NCBI GenBank assembly: GCA_039602395.1
Contig: JBCNJP010000045.1
Location: 6,278-70,277 of the forward strand
DNA: 64,000 nucleotides
Source of the DNA: Deinandra increscens subsp. villosa
Taxonomy: Eukaryota > Streptophyta > Magnoliopsida > Asterales > Asteraceae
Direction: 5' to 3'
The position numbers and the translations under genes were made by a program. Below are positions 21,001 to 31,181 of this stretch, piece by piece. Position 1 is the first letter of the stretch. Each line of letters opens with the position of its first letter. The notes below the pieces were generated by a model. The model was not told the origin of the DNA, searched no databases, and saw nothing but the letters and a program-made list of their open reading frames with translations.

Positions 21001-21500
21001 NNNNNNNNNNNNNNNNNNNNNNNNNNNNNNNNNNNNNNNNNNNNNNNNNNNNNNNNNNNNNNNNNNNNNNNNNNNNNNNNNNNNNNNNNNNNNNNNNNNN
21101 NNNNNNNNNNNNNNNNNNNNNNNNNNNNNNNNNNNNNNNNNNNNNNNNNNNNNNNNNNNNNNNNNNNNNNNNNNNNNNNNNNNNNNNNNNNNNNNNNNNN
21201 NNNNNNNNNNNNNNNNNNNNNNNNNNNNNNNNNNNNNNNNNNNNNNNNNNNNNNNNNNNNNNNNNNNNNNNNNNNNNNNNNNNNNNNNNNNNNNNNNNNN
21301 NNNNNNNNNNNNNNNNNNNNNNNNNNNNNNNNNNNNNNNNNNNNNNNNNNNNNNNNNNNNNNNNNNNNNNNNNNNNNNNNNNNNNNNNNNNNNNNNNNNN
21401 NNNNNNNNNNNNNNNNNNNNNNNNNNNNNNNNNNNNNNNNNNNNNNNNNNNNNNNNNNNNNNNNNNNNNNNNNNNNNNNNNNNNNNNNNNNNNNNNNNNN
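21001..21500. other. Assembly gap, 500 N
   Basis: Exactly 500 undetermined bases. Any translation across it is meaningless. The elements on either side need not be adjacent in the genome. Confidence 1.
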
Positions 21501-22311
21501 TCTTAATGCTTATGATAATCACTCAAGTGTTTGATGTTTTGTGTTTCATATGTAATGTCTTAACTTGTGTTGATTATTTATATTGAAGAAATTGCCCTTG
21601 TACATTTCAATTGTAGTGTGAAAGTCTGAATCCAAGTTCTGGGTCATTTCATGATAATCTACTTGGCAAATGTTAATAATTGAATGTGTCTTTGTAATAA
21701 CAACCCTTAGTGATTCAATAATGATAAATGACATTTCCAGAGTGTACTTAGTGATTTCTGAACTTTCTTGGCGATCTCACCAACATTCTTGGCAACCTCA
21801 CCAAGAATGTTGGCGATCTGGCCTTTGCTCTTGGCGATCTGGCCTTTGCACTTGGCGATCAGGCCTTTGCACTTGGCGATCTGGAGGTTTGCCCTTGGCG
21901 ATCTCGCCAACCCTTGGCGAGCTCACCAAGTCTTGGCGACCTCACCAAGGCTTGGCGAGCTCACCAAGTGGTCTTGGCGAACTCAGCATTAGCCTTGGCG
22001 ATATCAACATTGTTCTTGGCGATCTCTTCAGTCTGATGTCATAAAATTCACTAACTTCAATAACATTCTCTTGATTTCAGTGCAATCACGACCTGTGCTC
22101 TCTCCAGTATAAATAGCAACATGGAAATACCCTAGAATAAGCTCCTGGACGGCTGTTTGAAGAGAGAGAGCACTTGTGTGTGAAAACCCACGTGTTCTTG
22201 AGTTTCAGACATGAAATCTAAGGATTTCAACATGATTTGATCATGGATTCATGATTTCCGCACTTGGATCTGTGTATTGGATGAGTAAAGGCTCCAAATT
22301 GGTCCTGACAA
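21501..22311 (+). repeat. Sirevirus-like LTR fragment with a palindromic U3 array
   Basis: A block of repeats (21766-22035) lies about 75 bp upstream of a TATA box, TATAAATAG at 22108-22116, followed by a GA-rich leader (gaagagagagagcacttg). Palindromic repeats upstream of the TATA box are the Sirevirus LTR hallmark. The LTR end was not found. At about 22312 the sequence switches to Gag coding sequence without a primer site, so this is a recombinant junction. Confidence 0.55.
21766..22035 (+). repeat. Tandem near-palindromic repeats (CTTGGCGA words)
   Basis: About 14 copies of cttggcga occur here, several as near-palindromes such as CTTGGCGAGCTCACCAAG, plus four 20-21-bp tandem units of the form cttggcgatctggcctttgc. 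The array sits in the proximal U3 position and may bind a regulatory factor. Confidence 0.85.
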
Positions 22312-22820
22312 AAGGTTCCTAAAGCAAAAGTTGGAAAGAAATCACCCCCTCAGAAGGAATTTTCTTATTATTCTGGAAGGTCATCATCTTCACAGAGTCC
22401 ATCTCCTAGGTATGACTCTTCTGATGATTTCTTTGATAATTTTGATTCTGAGCATTCTTCTGGTTTTCAAGAATCAAAACAATATTCAAATGTTTTTAGA
22501 GAACGACTTTGTTATGTATGTCGTCAACCGGGACATCTAGCTGCTGATTGTCCGACGACTGCATATATCCACAATACGGCCAAATATGTGGATGACAAAG
22601 GTCAAATATTTGATGAACCATGGTCCCCAAAGATTAAATCAACTTGTAAATCGTCTTCGTCTAAACCGAGTACGTTGGTTGAATCTGATTCCGAATCTGA
22701 TCAAAAATAAAAAAAAATTACAAATTTGGAAACCAAAAGTTGTTTCCAAGGCCAACAATGACTATGTTGAAGACACCGGGCGACCCAAAGCTGTTGAATC
22801 GGTTCGATCCCAAAGCGACT
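22312..22820 (+). pseudogene. Element A: Gag C-terminal part with second zinc knuckle
   Basis: The frame reads KVPKAKVGKKSPPQKEFS, a serine-rich tract, then RLCYVCRQPGHLAADC, a CCHC zinc knuckle (CX2CX4HX4C), then KYVDDKGQIFDEPWSPK. It stops at TAA 22708-22710 in an A run, after which the continuation (WKPKVVSKANND, DTGRPKAVESV) is in another frame. The same order occurs in C, D and G. The region after it is non-coding instead of protease, so A is a gag-only element. Its 5' half is missing. Confidence 0.8.
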
Positions 22821-24397
22821 AATGTTTTCTTTGGTGTCAAGCAGGTATTTCAGGAAGACCTATCGGTGATTGAGAAATTGTTGATTCTGAAATATCTGTG
22901 ATAACTTAATCTGAAATTGCTTTTCAAAAATGTTTCACTAAAAGTATTCGTGTTGGTTGGTCACTTTCTTTGTTTTTTCACTCCGTCTGATTTTGAAGGG
23001 GAGTTTGTTTAGTGTCATGTTTTTCAAATGTTAAAAATGAAAATCTATAAATAGAGTTGTCATTTTTAGGGGGAGAAATGAAAAAGACAAAAATATTGAA
23101 AAATGCAAAAATCCAAAAATATTGAAAAATGAGAAATTGTATCCGACATGATTGGGAAATGATGGTACATTGGCTTACATCGTCTGACTCATATATAAAA
23201 TAGATGAAAAAGTCATAAGTCCATTTGATTGATGTGCAAGGTAGGCTCGGCAAATCAGAAAGTATTCAAATGTGATATACACTAAATCTGATGCTTGACC
23301 TAGTGGACAACATCTTGATGTATATCTCATGATATATCAAGAAAAAGATATATGAAAAATAAATGAGAAGTCACTGTGTATACACGTGTTTATTTTGTAA
23401 AGATTAAAACTTGTTTGATTTTCTTATATTGTCAAACGATCGGACTTTCTTTGCGTGCTCACAAGGCCGACCTGATTGTTGTTCGTTTGACATTTTGCTT
23501 TATTTTCTTTGGTGTTTCGTATAACTCATCGGACTTTCTTTGCGTGTCCACAAGACCGACCCGATTGTTGTTGAGTTATACAATTTCAACTTGTTTTATT
23601 TTCTTATTTTGTTAAATCCGAGGCCTTATATGCGTATCGAAAGATCGACCTTAAGGTAGACGATTTAACGTTCTTATTTCTTTTTGCATGGAACACAGTT
23701 GACTATATCATGGATAAATCATTATGTGATTAAATCACAAGTAAAATCACAAAAATGTGATAAGCAAAACATATCTGAGTATGTCTGATAGTGTGGGGTA
23801 CACTGGTCAATGCATATATAATCAATACCTTATCATATCCAGATGTTATGAGTATGATTCTGCCTGAGTTTAAAGTTGGACAAATTATATTTGCAATCGA
23901 CGTGGCTTATGTGCTACAATATTCGAAATTAAAGTGTAGTTCAGCATGTTATGTTCAATATGATCCCAAGTCGTGATCTTTCTTACAAAAGACAAAAATA
24001 GTTTCTAATTTTGTAATGCATTTACATTTCTTATCAGAAAATACCAAAAAGATTTTAGGCGTGTTCTGATATAAAGTTTCTAAAAGCCAAAAAGATTTTG
24101 GTTCTGATTTGTATTCGATTGATCAACACGTAATACAAAATCATTATCAAAATCAAAATATCTTGGAGTCTCGAAGAGACTTTTTGCACCAAGATTATTT
24201 ATGTCGGCGGGTGTCTAAATGGAAAGAGGACATCACAACTTAAAGTCTTCTGAAGTTTGTTGAAAAAAAGTCTACACACGATGCGATATCAAGTATTCAA
24301 GATTGAATTCATCATCAAGATCGAGGAAGAGTTTAATTGAAGATACAAGATACAAGTTTTAGAAGGAAGATGATACTGCACATGCCGAGTGGGAGTT
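22821..24397 (+). other. Element A: long 3' non-coding region with polypurine tracts and three stem-loops
   Basis: There is no coding capacity. An internal polypurine tract (agggggag, 23068-23075) and a terminal one (gagtgggag, 24387-24395) frame the region, consistent with the multiple polypurine tracts of Sireviruses. The three stem-loops at 23431-23669 and the tract tctgatagtgtggggtacac (about 23783) are conserved in the other copies. Confidence 0.75.
23431..23669 (+). other. Three consecutive stem-loops in the Sirevirus 3' region (element A)
   Basis: Stem 1 is GTCAAACGA/TCGTTTGAC (23431-23439, 23483-23491). Stem 2 is GTATAACTCA/TGAGTTATAC (23519-23528, 23572-23581). Stem 3 is GTTAAATC/GATTTAAC (23611-23618, 23662-23669). 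The enclosed sequences resemble one another (cggactttctttgcgt...cgacctgattgttg). Each holds a small inner stem: GCT-CACAA-GGC, GTC-CACAA-GAC and ATC-GAAA-GAT. All are on the sense strand of the element. Confidence 0.85.
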
Positions 24398-24736
24398 TGT
24401 TGATACCTGGTTTCTAATCGTCATGTGAAGTATCGAATAAAAGACGAGGACATGCAAGTATGATGTGGTCCGAACTCCTGGCGAACCTAGAGTTCGGACT
24501 GGTCCGAACAGGTCCGAACAGGTCCGAACCTGGAGTTCGGACCATCGAGATTTCTCATGTATAAATAGCATGTTGTGTATTGTATTAGATAGCTTGTTGG
24601 TCATATCTTCTAAGTGTACTCTATGGTCATCTCTGTGGTTAATACAAGTCTCATTTGTATTTACTCATCGTGTGTTACTCGTATTACATTTATTTCGTTA
24701 CAACTAAGTAGATGATCTACCGCTCACGCATTTTCA
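24398..24736 (+). repeat. Element A 3' LTR, 339 bp
   Basis: The LTR runs from TGTTGATACCTGG to CGCTCACGCATTTTCA. It contains overlapping GTCCGAAC/GTTCGGAC palindromes (24468-24545) directly upstream of TATAAATAG (24560-24568). It is preceded by a polypurine tract and so is a 3' LTR. It is followed by attac; no partner duplication is available because the 5' end is missing. Confidence 0.88.
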
Positions 24737-25638
24737 ATTACCAAACACGTCCAGGTGATTGCCAGTATATTGATCCACATAAAATCACTATCCTTGCCTT
24801 TACTTAGGCTGTTTGTCACTTTATTATATTTTCAGTGCATTAATTATGAACATATATCAGTCACACGCAAATCCTAGGTAAATTAAACACGCGGTCTATC
24901 AAATACGTAAATTCTCTACCACATATTTTCACATATCTATCCAGAAGTCTGAAACTTTGCTCGAGAGTTTAGATGAGAAGAGAAAGAATAGATCACATAG
25001 ACGTTGGGTATAATATACAAGTCAACTAACTTCCCAATGGTGTTTCAATCAGGCTGCAACCTGACGCGTGACACGTAGTACGCATTAGTGACAAAGGCTA
25101 AGGGCTTTGGACACTTGAGGGTCTCTTTTGTTGTGCTCTTAGTCATCTTTTGGGTGTATATATATATATATATATATATACATATATTATAGAGTGATCT
25201 ATAAGCACGTCGGCATAGTCAACTCTAGGTCTTTGCTGACGCAAAACAGAGGAGAGCCTGACTAACGGCTAAGACATCCCCAGGTCATTACTCACGCAAA
25301 GTAGAGGGGACACCGATTTTTTAATATTTAGGTTTCATACTCTTGGATTCAAGCGTGTGAATCGGGAATGCAAACATACAATCAAATAAACTTGCATAAA
25401 ACCTAAGTGCGTGTTTTCAGTAATATGTCATATGTTATCTTCAAGTGTGTGACACATACCTTTTGTGATTCGGAAACAGAGTCTACTAACATATCACCAT
25501 GGATCATGTCTCTCACATTTGCCTTATGTGTGTCATCCATTCTCAGAACGAAATTTATTTCACTTCCTTACCTTCTCAAAAACATGAAACACATTAAAAA
25601 AAATTAAAAAAAGCCACCATTTTAGGGGGGGGGGGTGG
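24737..25638. other. Between elements A and B; nothing recognised
   Basis: This has no ORF with domain similarity. It contains a (TA)n run at about 25160-25180 and two related blocks (aactctaggtctttgctgacgcaaaacagagga, about 25222, and atccccaggtcattactcacgcaaagtagagg, about 25275). It ends in an A-rich and G-rich tract (aaaaaaagccacc...ggggggggggtgg) right before LTR B. Confidence 0.5.
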
Positions 25639-26015
25639 TGTTGATACAAGAAATGGCAGAATGCTGGATCAGACTGAAGAAAATCAGAAGAAAATTAGAA
25701 GAAAAAGACAAGTGTTAACCTAGCTAGCCGAACCCACCCGAACCGGGACGAACTGGCAGTCGAACTCCCAGTTCGGACAGTGTCCAGTTCGAGAGATCGG
25801 GATTTCTATAAATAGTTATTTTGTGTTGAAGTTTTGTAACTGAGTCTCTTAAGTGTGTGTGTTTGAAGGTGTTTGCAGTTGTTTAGCTCCGAGTCCTTGT
25901 AAGATCTGATCTATTCAGTTTATAAAGGATTGAGTGTTTTATTTACACCGAATTGTTCTTGTTCGTATCAAAATGACTTGAGTTGTGCACGATCTGATCA
26001 TCCCGCTCACTTTCA
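25639..26015 (+). repeat. Element B 5' LTR, 377 bp
   Basis: The LTR runs from TGTTGATACAAG to CCCGCTCACTTTCA. It has GTTCGG/CCGAAC palindromic words at 25735-25790 and TATAAATAG at 25807-25815. A primer-binding site follows two bases later, so it is a 5' LTR. It differs enough from the A and D LTRs to be a separate subfamily. Confidence 0.88.
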
Positions 26016-26017
26016 AG

Positions 26018-26029
26018 TGGTATTAGAGC
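26018..26029 (+). promoter_or_regulatory. Primer-binding site (tRNA-iMet), element B
   Basis: TGGTATTAGAGC is one base off the TGGTATCAGAGC complement of initiator tRNA-Met, and it starts two bases after the LTR. Minus-strand cDNA synthesis starts here in active copia elements. Confidence 0.9.
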
Positions 26030-26632
26030 AAGGTTGGTTTGCTTAGCTCACTTTTTGTGTCGTTTTGTTGAAAACAAAGTGTTTTTCTTAGTTCTTTTCT
26101 AGTTTATAATATTTTTCAATCATAAAAACTTGCGTTTTTCAAAATCCAAGCATTTCTGAGTCTTTCTGATGTAAAAATGTTCATTTTTGAGTGTTTCTGG
26201 TCCGTCTGAGTGTTTCGATTCGAAAAACGTCATAGTTTTTGTCCAGTTCGTCTGAGTTCGTAGATTTGAAAATTAACCGTCGTCCAAAGTGCGAGTTTGG
26301 CTGAATAACCACTCCGAAGTCGTTGTTCGTTTCAGTTCGTTTAGCTTCGTGTACTAGTTCGCATCCAGTTTGGATAAATTTTCTTGTTCGGATTAGGTTC
26401 GTTTGAGTTTGGATAAGGTTGGTTACTAGTCACTTCGCTTACAGTTCGGATAACTTCGTTCAAGTTAGTTCAGTTCGGTTTGATTTCGGTTAAGTTTGGA
26501 AGATCATCAGTTCCCCTTCAGTTCATTTGAGTTCACAAACATTTGTTGAATTCGTTTCCAATTCGGTTAGGTTCGGACAAACATTTTTCAGTACGCTTGG
26601 GTTCGGATAATCAGAATTTGTAAATTGTCGAG
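26030..26632 (+). other. Element B untranslated leader with TTCGG repeats
   Basis: From about 26280 the leader is a dense, irregular run of gttcgg/gttcgt/ttcgtt words to the first Gag ATG at 26633. The leaders of C and D have the same composition in sense orientation. Confidence 0.8.
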
Positions 26633-27502
26633 ATGTCGGAATATCAAGCTTTTGCAGCAATTCAGTCTCAAATGCAAACACTACTAAATAACAATAATGA
26701 GATAGGAACGAGTCAAAGGTTCCTAAATTGTTCAAACTCGAAGTTTATCATAATTGGAAAAAGAGGTTCGAGGCGTACATCGGTACTTCAGATTGCGACC
26801 TTTGGATTACGATAGATGACGAATATACCTATCTGGTCGACAACAACAATGTTCCGATTTTGCAAAGGAATCTGAATATTCAACAAATGGCTGATTATAC
26901 ACGAGAACAAAAGGCTTATGGAGAACTTACTCAAGCGTTACCAAAGGAGTTGTTACATCAATTTAAGATGTGTAAAAATTCGAAAGAACTTTGGGATGCT
27001 TTGAAAGAAAGGTGTGAAGGAAACGAATAGTACAAGAAGAGTAAGAAGAAGGTTTTGCGAAAAGAATTCGACAACTTTAAATGTTTGGAGGGAGAGGAAC
27101 TACCTGATTTGATTTCTCGATTCTCTCATCTACAATCTGAAATGGATACAATTAGCATTAAGAAAGAGATTAGAATTGAAAGAGAAACTGCTTGAAGCAC
27201 TGCCAGCAAAGTGGGAATCGTATGTTCCGATGATCACCAATGACAAAGAATTTTCAAAGTTGACTTTCTTACAATTGTTGGGAAAATTACAAGCAAGAGA
27301 TCTGGAAATGAAGAATGTGAATACTACACCAGCAGAACTGCAAAATCCTGAAGTTTACTATGTTGAGAATGCAGCGACCATTTCTGGAAAATATGGTAAA
27401 AATGTTAACTCAGCACCTACGACAGCATTTGTTGATAGAGGTGTATCTAGTGTTGGAAATATGTCTAATTCTGAAGTTATGAATCAAGAGGATGCACGAT
27501 CT
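26633..27502 (+). pseudogene. Element B Gag, N-terminal (UBN2-type) part
   Basis: It begins MSEYQAFAAIQSQMQTL and, after a frameshift, reads FKLEVYHNWKKRFEAYIG, DLWITIDDEYTYL, LTQALPKELLHQFKMCK and KELWDALKERCEGNE. This is the copia Gag (UBN2/gag-pol-like) fold with its conserved W...LW..L motifs. A TAG follows GNE at about 27028, and a further open part (EALPAKWESYVPMI, ELQNPEVYYVENA) runs to the insertion point of the Athila-like element at 27508. Coding resumes at 32682. Confidence 0.85.
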
Positions 27503-27507
27503 CTATA

Positions 27508-29143
27508 TGATGTGTTGCAAACACATCACTAATTTCCGAGTCTTTTCTTTTTGATTTTTTGTCCAATTTGAGTTGGTTTTTATTAGTTTTAGTTTGTTTA
27601 AGTAAAGTTTGGTTCCTGGAGTCTTAATTATGTTTTTATATGTTTTTTTGTAGGTGTTTGGTCAATTCCAGAGACGACATGAGAAGTAGGATATGAGCGG
27701 AGAAAAATACAAGGAAAAAATGGAATAAGTGCTAAACAAGTGCCCCTAGGCGTATCGCCTAGGCTATATGATGCCCTAAGCAATACGATTGGGGAAGAAA
27801 GGTTAACAAAGTCAAATTCGGTTAAAGCCCGACTATTTTGTCGTATGCAAGCTCTGCGCGTATCGCGCCAAACCAATTGCCCTCTAAGAGATACGCTTAG
27901 AGGGTATTTATCCGGAAAACTTAATCCGCTCGTTTAAAAGTCGATTTTAGAGTTCCATTCGCACTATTATAACTTCCAGACGACAGAGGGGGTGAATCAG
28001 GGAGATTTTAAGAGACAAGGAAGAGCTGGAACGAAGAGGAACCAATGGGTGATCAATTCTACGCTACAAATCATTATAGATTCATCCGGGTTTTTCTTGA
28101 TTCTCGTTTTAACTTAAGACTCAGTTATGTTTTCTGTTAAATACATGACTTTTATTGTGTTTTCTGCGTTGAACATGATTGTAGGCTAGGCATTTTCACC
28201 GCCAAGACCGATTGGATGAACAATTAATGCTTATGACTTTGTTTTGGCTATGATTTTTTGATTGATGTTATGTGTCTATTAAACTCCATTGTTATCATAA
28301 TTGAATGCGCATGACCACTAGATTTAGGGTTGGAATTGAGTTACTAATTTGTTTAATATGTGAATGTCTTTCGGTTTGGGTTAGGTAACTGATTGCGTGA
28401 CTGTGTGTTTGTAATTGGTTTGATTATCTGTCTTGATTATCATAGTTTAGTATTTCAGTGAATTCCTTGAATCTTGTGTGCTGCCCTAGTTAGACAAGCT
28501 GGAAGGTAATAGCTAGGTCGGGTAGTCGGGTTGATTAGTGGAATATGATCACATTGCCTCGGGAGAGGAATACCCTAGGAAATTAGTTACCTTGCTATTC
28601 CGCGTCAGTTGTGTTGATTATTGGTAGTTCCTGCTTGCTTAAGGTACCTTGGATTGTTTCGAGGGTGGTTAGGTCTAGTTGAGGTAGGATGTACCCACAA
28701 GGTGAACTCCTGTTCGAACGTCAGGATCATTTGCTAAGAAGGACTTAAAAGGTGAATTAGCATCCATCAGAATTGTCATAGCCAGACAAAGTTGTAGGTG
28801 TTAATTGGGATTCTAGGTCTAGGTGGTGTCTTTCTCTCACTAGTTGTTTTCCAAAGGTCTTCTTGAGTTCGGTTGCTAGTTATTAAGTTAGTAAATTTAA
28901 TCAATTTAAATTCCTAAAAACCAAAATTCACTAAAATTTCCATTCTTACGTCCTAGGTTATATCTAGCTTCATAGTGTCCCTAGGTTCGATATCCGGTCT
29001 TCATTAGCTATTCTGCAATCCGACGGGTACACTTGCCTTTAGGGTTCGGTTAAGTTTAGGATTTTAGGTAAAATTAGGTGTGTCTAGGTCTAGGTTAGGT
29101 CTAGGTATTATTAGTTATTTTTAGGTACATTCCGAACACATCA
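27508..29143 (+). repeat. Athila-like 5' LTR, 1636 bp
   Basis: It starts TGATGTGTTGCAAAC and ends ATTCCGAACACATCA. It has local palindromic words built on gcgtatcgc and cctagg (27748-27905). It matches 31182-32676 throughout its last 1.49 kb. No recognisable primer-binding site follows, and Gag starts only about 100 bp later. Confidence 0.87.
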
Positions 29144-29246
29144 AGTTTTAGGTTTTTCCGTGTCTAAAGTCTTAGGATTTCTTTTCTTGAGTCTAGATTT
29201 TTAGGTTTTTTTTTTTTAATTTCTATTTTTATTTCTTTTTCGTTTT

Positions 29247-31140
29247 ATGCCACACACCCGTTCGCGAGGTCCACCTGAGCAGTCTCCACTTCCAGATCCT
29301 GATAAGGACATTCGTGAGTGGTTCCGCGTACTTCGCGCGGAACTCGAGGCATTCATCCTCTCCACCACAGATTCCAAACCATATACTTCCACACAAATCG
29401 TTCGCGATACTATATCCATCCCATTTCCCGACCTTACCACCATGGCAGCCCATCAAACCATCCACGAGCAGGCAAGCGCCAGCGATAACTACGCTTGGTT
29501 TGCCATTACCCAAACAAACATTGCCAACACCGCGAATTGGCAAGTTCTGTCACACGTCATCAATGCACTCACAAATTCTATTCAATTCCATGGACATGAT
29601 GACGAAGATGACCGACGCATATCTCACGCTTCATTCGAATCTGCAATACGTTCGGACTCACGGGAGTTACGAATGACATCATGTATATACGGTTATTCGC
29701 GTTCTCACTCGCCTCTCGAGCCACCATTTGGCACGGGACTCTTCCGCCAAATGCAATCGCCACGTGGGATGATCTGAACTCGAAGTTTCTGAAAAAATAT
29801 CATCCTCCAACCAGGGCTGCACGTACTCGGTAGGAAATCCATTTCTTCATGATGGACCTCGATGAGCCTTATTCGGTTTCTTACGAGAGATTCAACACAC
29901 ATCCGAGTAGATGTCCGCAACACGGGTTGATGGACTAGGCTATCATTGAAAAGTTATACAATGGACTTTCTTACTTGGTTCAGAAGAAATCCAATATTTC
30001 GGCAGGAGGACATATGATGGAGAAGCTGAGCGTTGATGAATGCATATCATTATTTATAAGCTTCGCCATTGCTGAATAGCAGACACCCGGAGATCGGAGA
30101 GCCACGCTGGCCCCGACTAGATCACTCGTGCCCTCTACTTCTACCCGGGGTGTCCATCACATTGGCTCAAAGACTATGGCGCCTAAGGAGCTTGAAAACA
30201 TCTATAGCAATTTTAGAAGAAACTAAACTCCACATCAAAGCCAAATGTGAGCTGTGTGGAGGCACTCATGACACCCGAGACTGCTCACTCGCCTTTGCAG
30301 AGCAGGTTGACTACATCGGAAACCGAAACCAGTTCGGTAATTCTTTTCAGTCCGGGTGGATGAGTGGCCAAAACTCTGAATGGCGAGACGGAGGAAACCC
30401 ACCGGGGTTTCAGGTGAGGAACAACCAGTTTTAGAGAGGAGATGACGGGTCTAGGATGAAAGAGATAAGGGAGTTGATTGCCAACCAGACCCATATCCAA
30501 CAACAGATCGTGGCAAGATATGAGGTTACACAGAAGAAGCTAGCTGAGCATGACACGTTACTACGAAATCAGTAAGCTTCGTTCTTGGATTTGCAGCGTT
30601 CGGTTGGTGACATCGCGAAGCAGCTAAAGGAGCTAGATTCACGCGGGGGTCAATTTTCCGGTAGTACATACAAAAACCCCAACGCCAATTATAATGCCAT
30701 TACTACTAGGAGCGGGAAAGTAAATGAGAGTCCATCTCTAGTGGTAGTTGAGGAGGAGCTGATCGATGAGGAGATCGAGCTAGAGACGCCTGATGGGAGG
30801 GTGCATCCGAGCATGAAGCCAGCAAGTACCGCACCAAACGTCAAGGTTGAAGGAGTTAAAGATTCACCGGCTAGAGAGAAGTAGATGAAGTGGGAAACTG
30901 CTAAGGAGAAGAAAAGAGCTCGAGTCATGAGTCAACCGATTATAGTAGAGGATCTAAAGCGTGTGCCATATCCTGAGCGATTAATTTAACAGAAAATGCA
31001 TACGAATATGGTCAACTTCTTGATATTCTTAGGTAGCTTAGGATTACTTTACCCTTTACTGAAGTTTTAAATAAAATGCCTAAGTATGCAAAATTTTTTA
31101 AAGATATGCTCTCTAGTAAGAGAAACTTGAATTGTTATCT
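29247..31140 (+). pseudogene. Athila-type Gag, frameshifted
   Basis: The start is MPHTRSRGPPEQSPLPD. After a frameshift near 29640 the plus strand reads IRLFAFSLASRATIWHG, TWDDLNSKFLKKYHPPT, SRCPQHGLMD and LYNGLS, the core of Athila Gag. The zinc knuckle CELCGGTHDTRDC (30247-30285) has the CX2CX3HX4C spacing typical of this lineage. Then come ITTRSGK (about 30700), YPERL, and MPKYAKFFKDMLSSKRNL (about 31075), the conserved junction toward protease. At least five stops and frameshifts are present. Beyond SSKRNL the pol region is missing. Confidence 0.85.
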
Positions 31141-31181
31141 GACATAACCCTTGATGCAAATTGTTCATCTGTAGTCCAGAA

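Noticed and set aside
20933..21586. Open frames spanning 20933-21586
   Set aside because: They consist almost wholly of gap Ns.
21766..22035. CRISPR-like appearance of the repeated cttggcgatc units
   Set aside because: The units lack constant repeats with unique spacers of uniform length, and they lie in the U3 of a plant retrotransposon LTR.
25605..25640. Polypurine tract (gggggggggggtgg) before LTR B taken as a 3' LTR signal
   Set aside because: A primer-binding site follows that LTR directly, which makes it a 5' LTR; the G run is probably a chance or homopolymer feature.
27628..27937. Short open frames with gcgtatcgc words as a coding region
   Set aside because: The same sequence recurs at 31189-31464 as part of the second Athila-like LTR, so it is LTR sequence.
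29229..29543. Minus-strand frames opposite the Athila Gag
   Set aside because: The plus strand has recognisable Athila Gag motifs; the minus frames are shadows.
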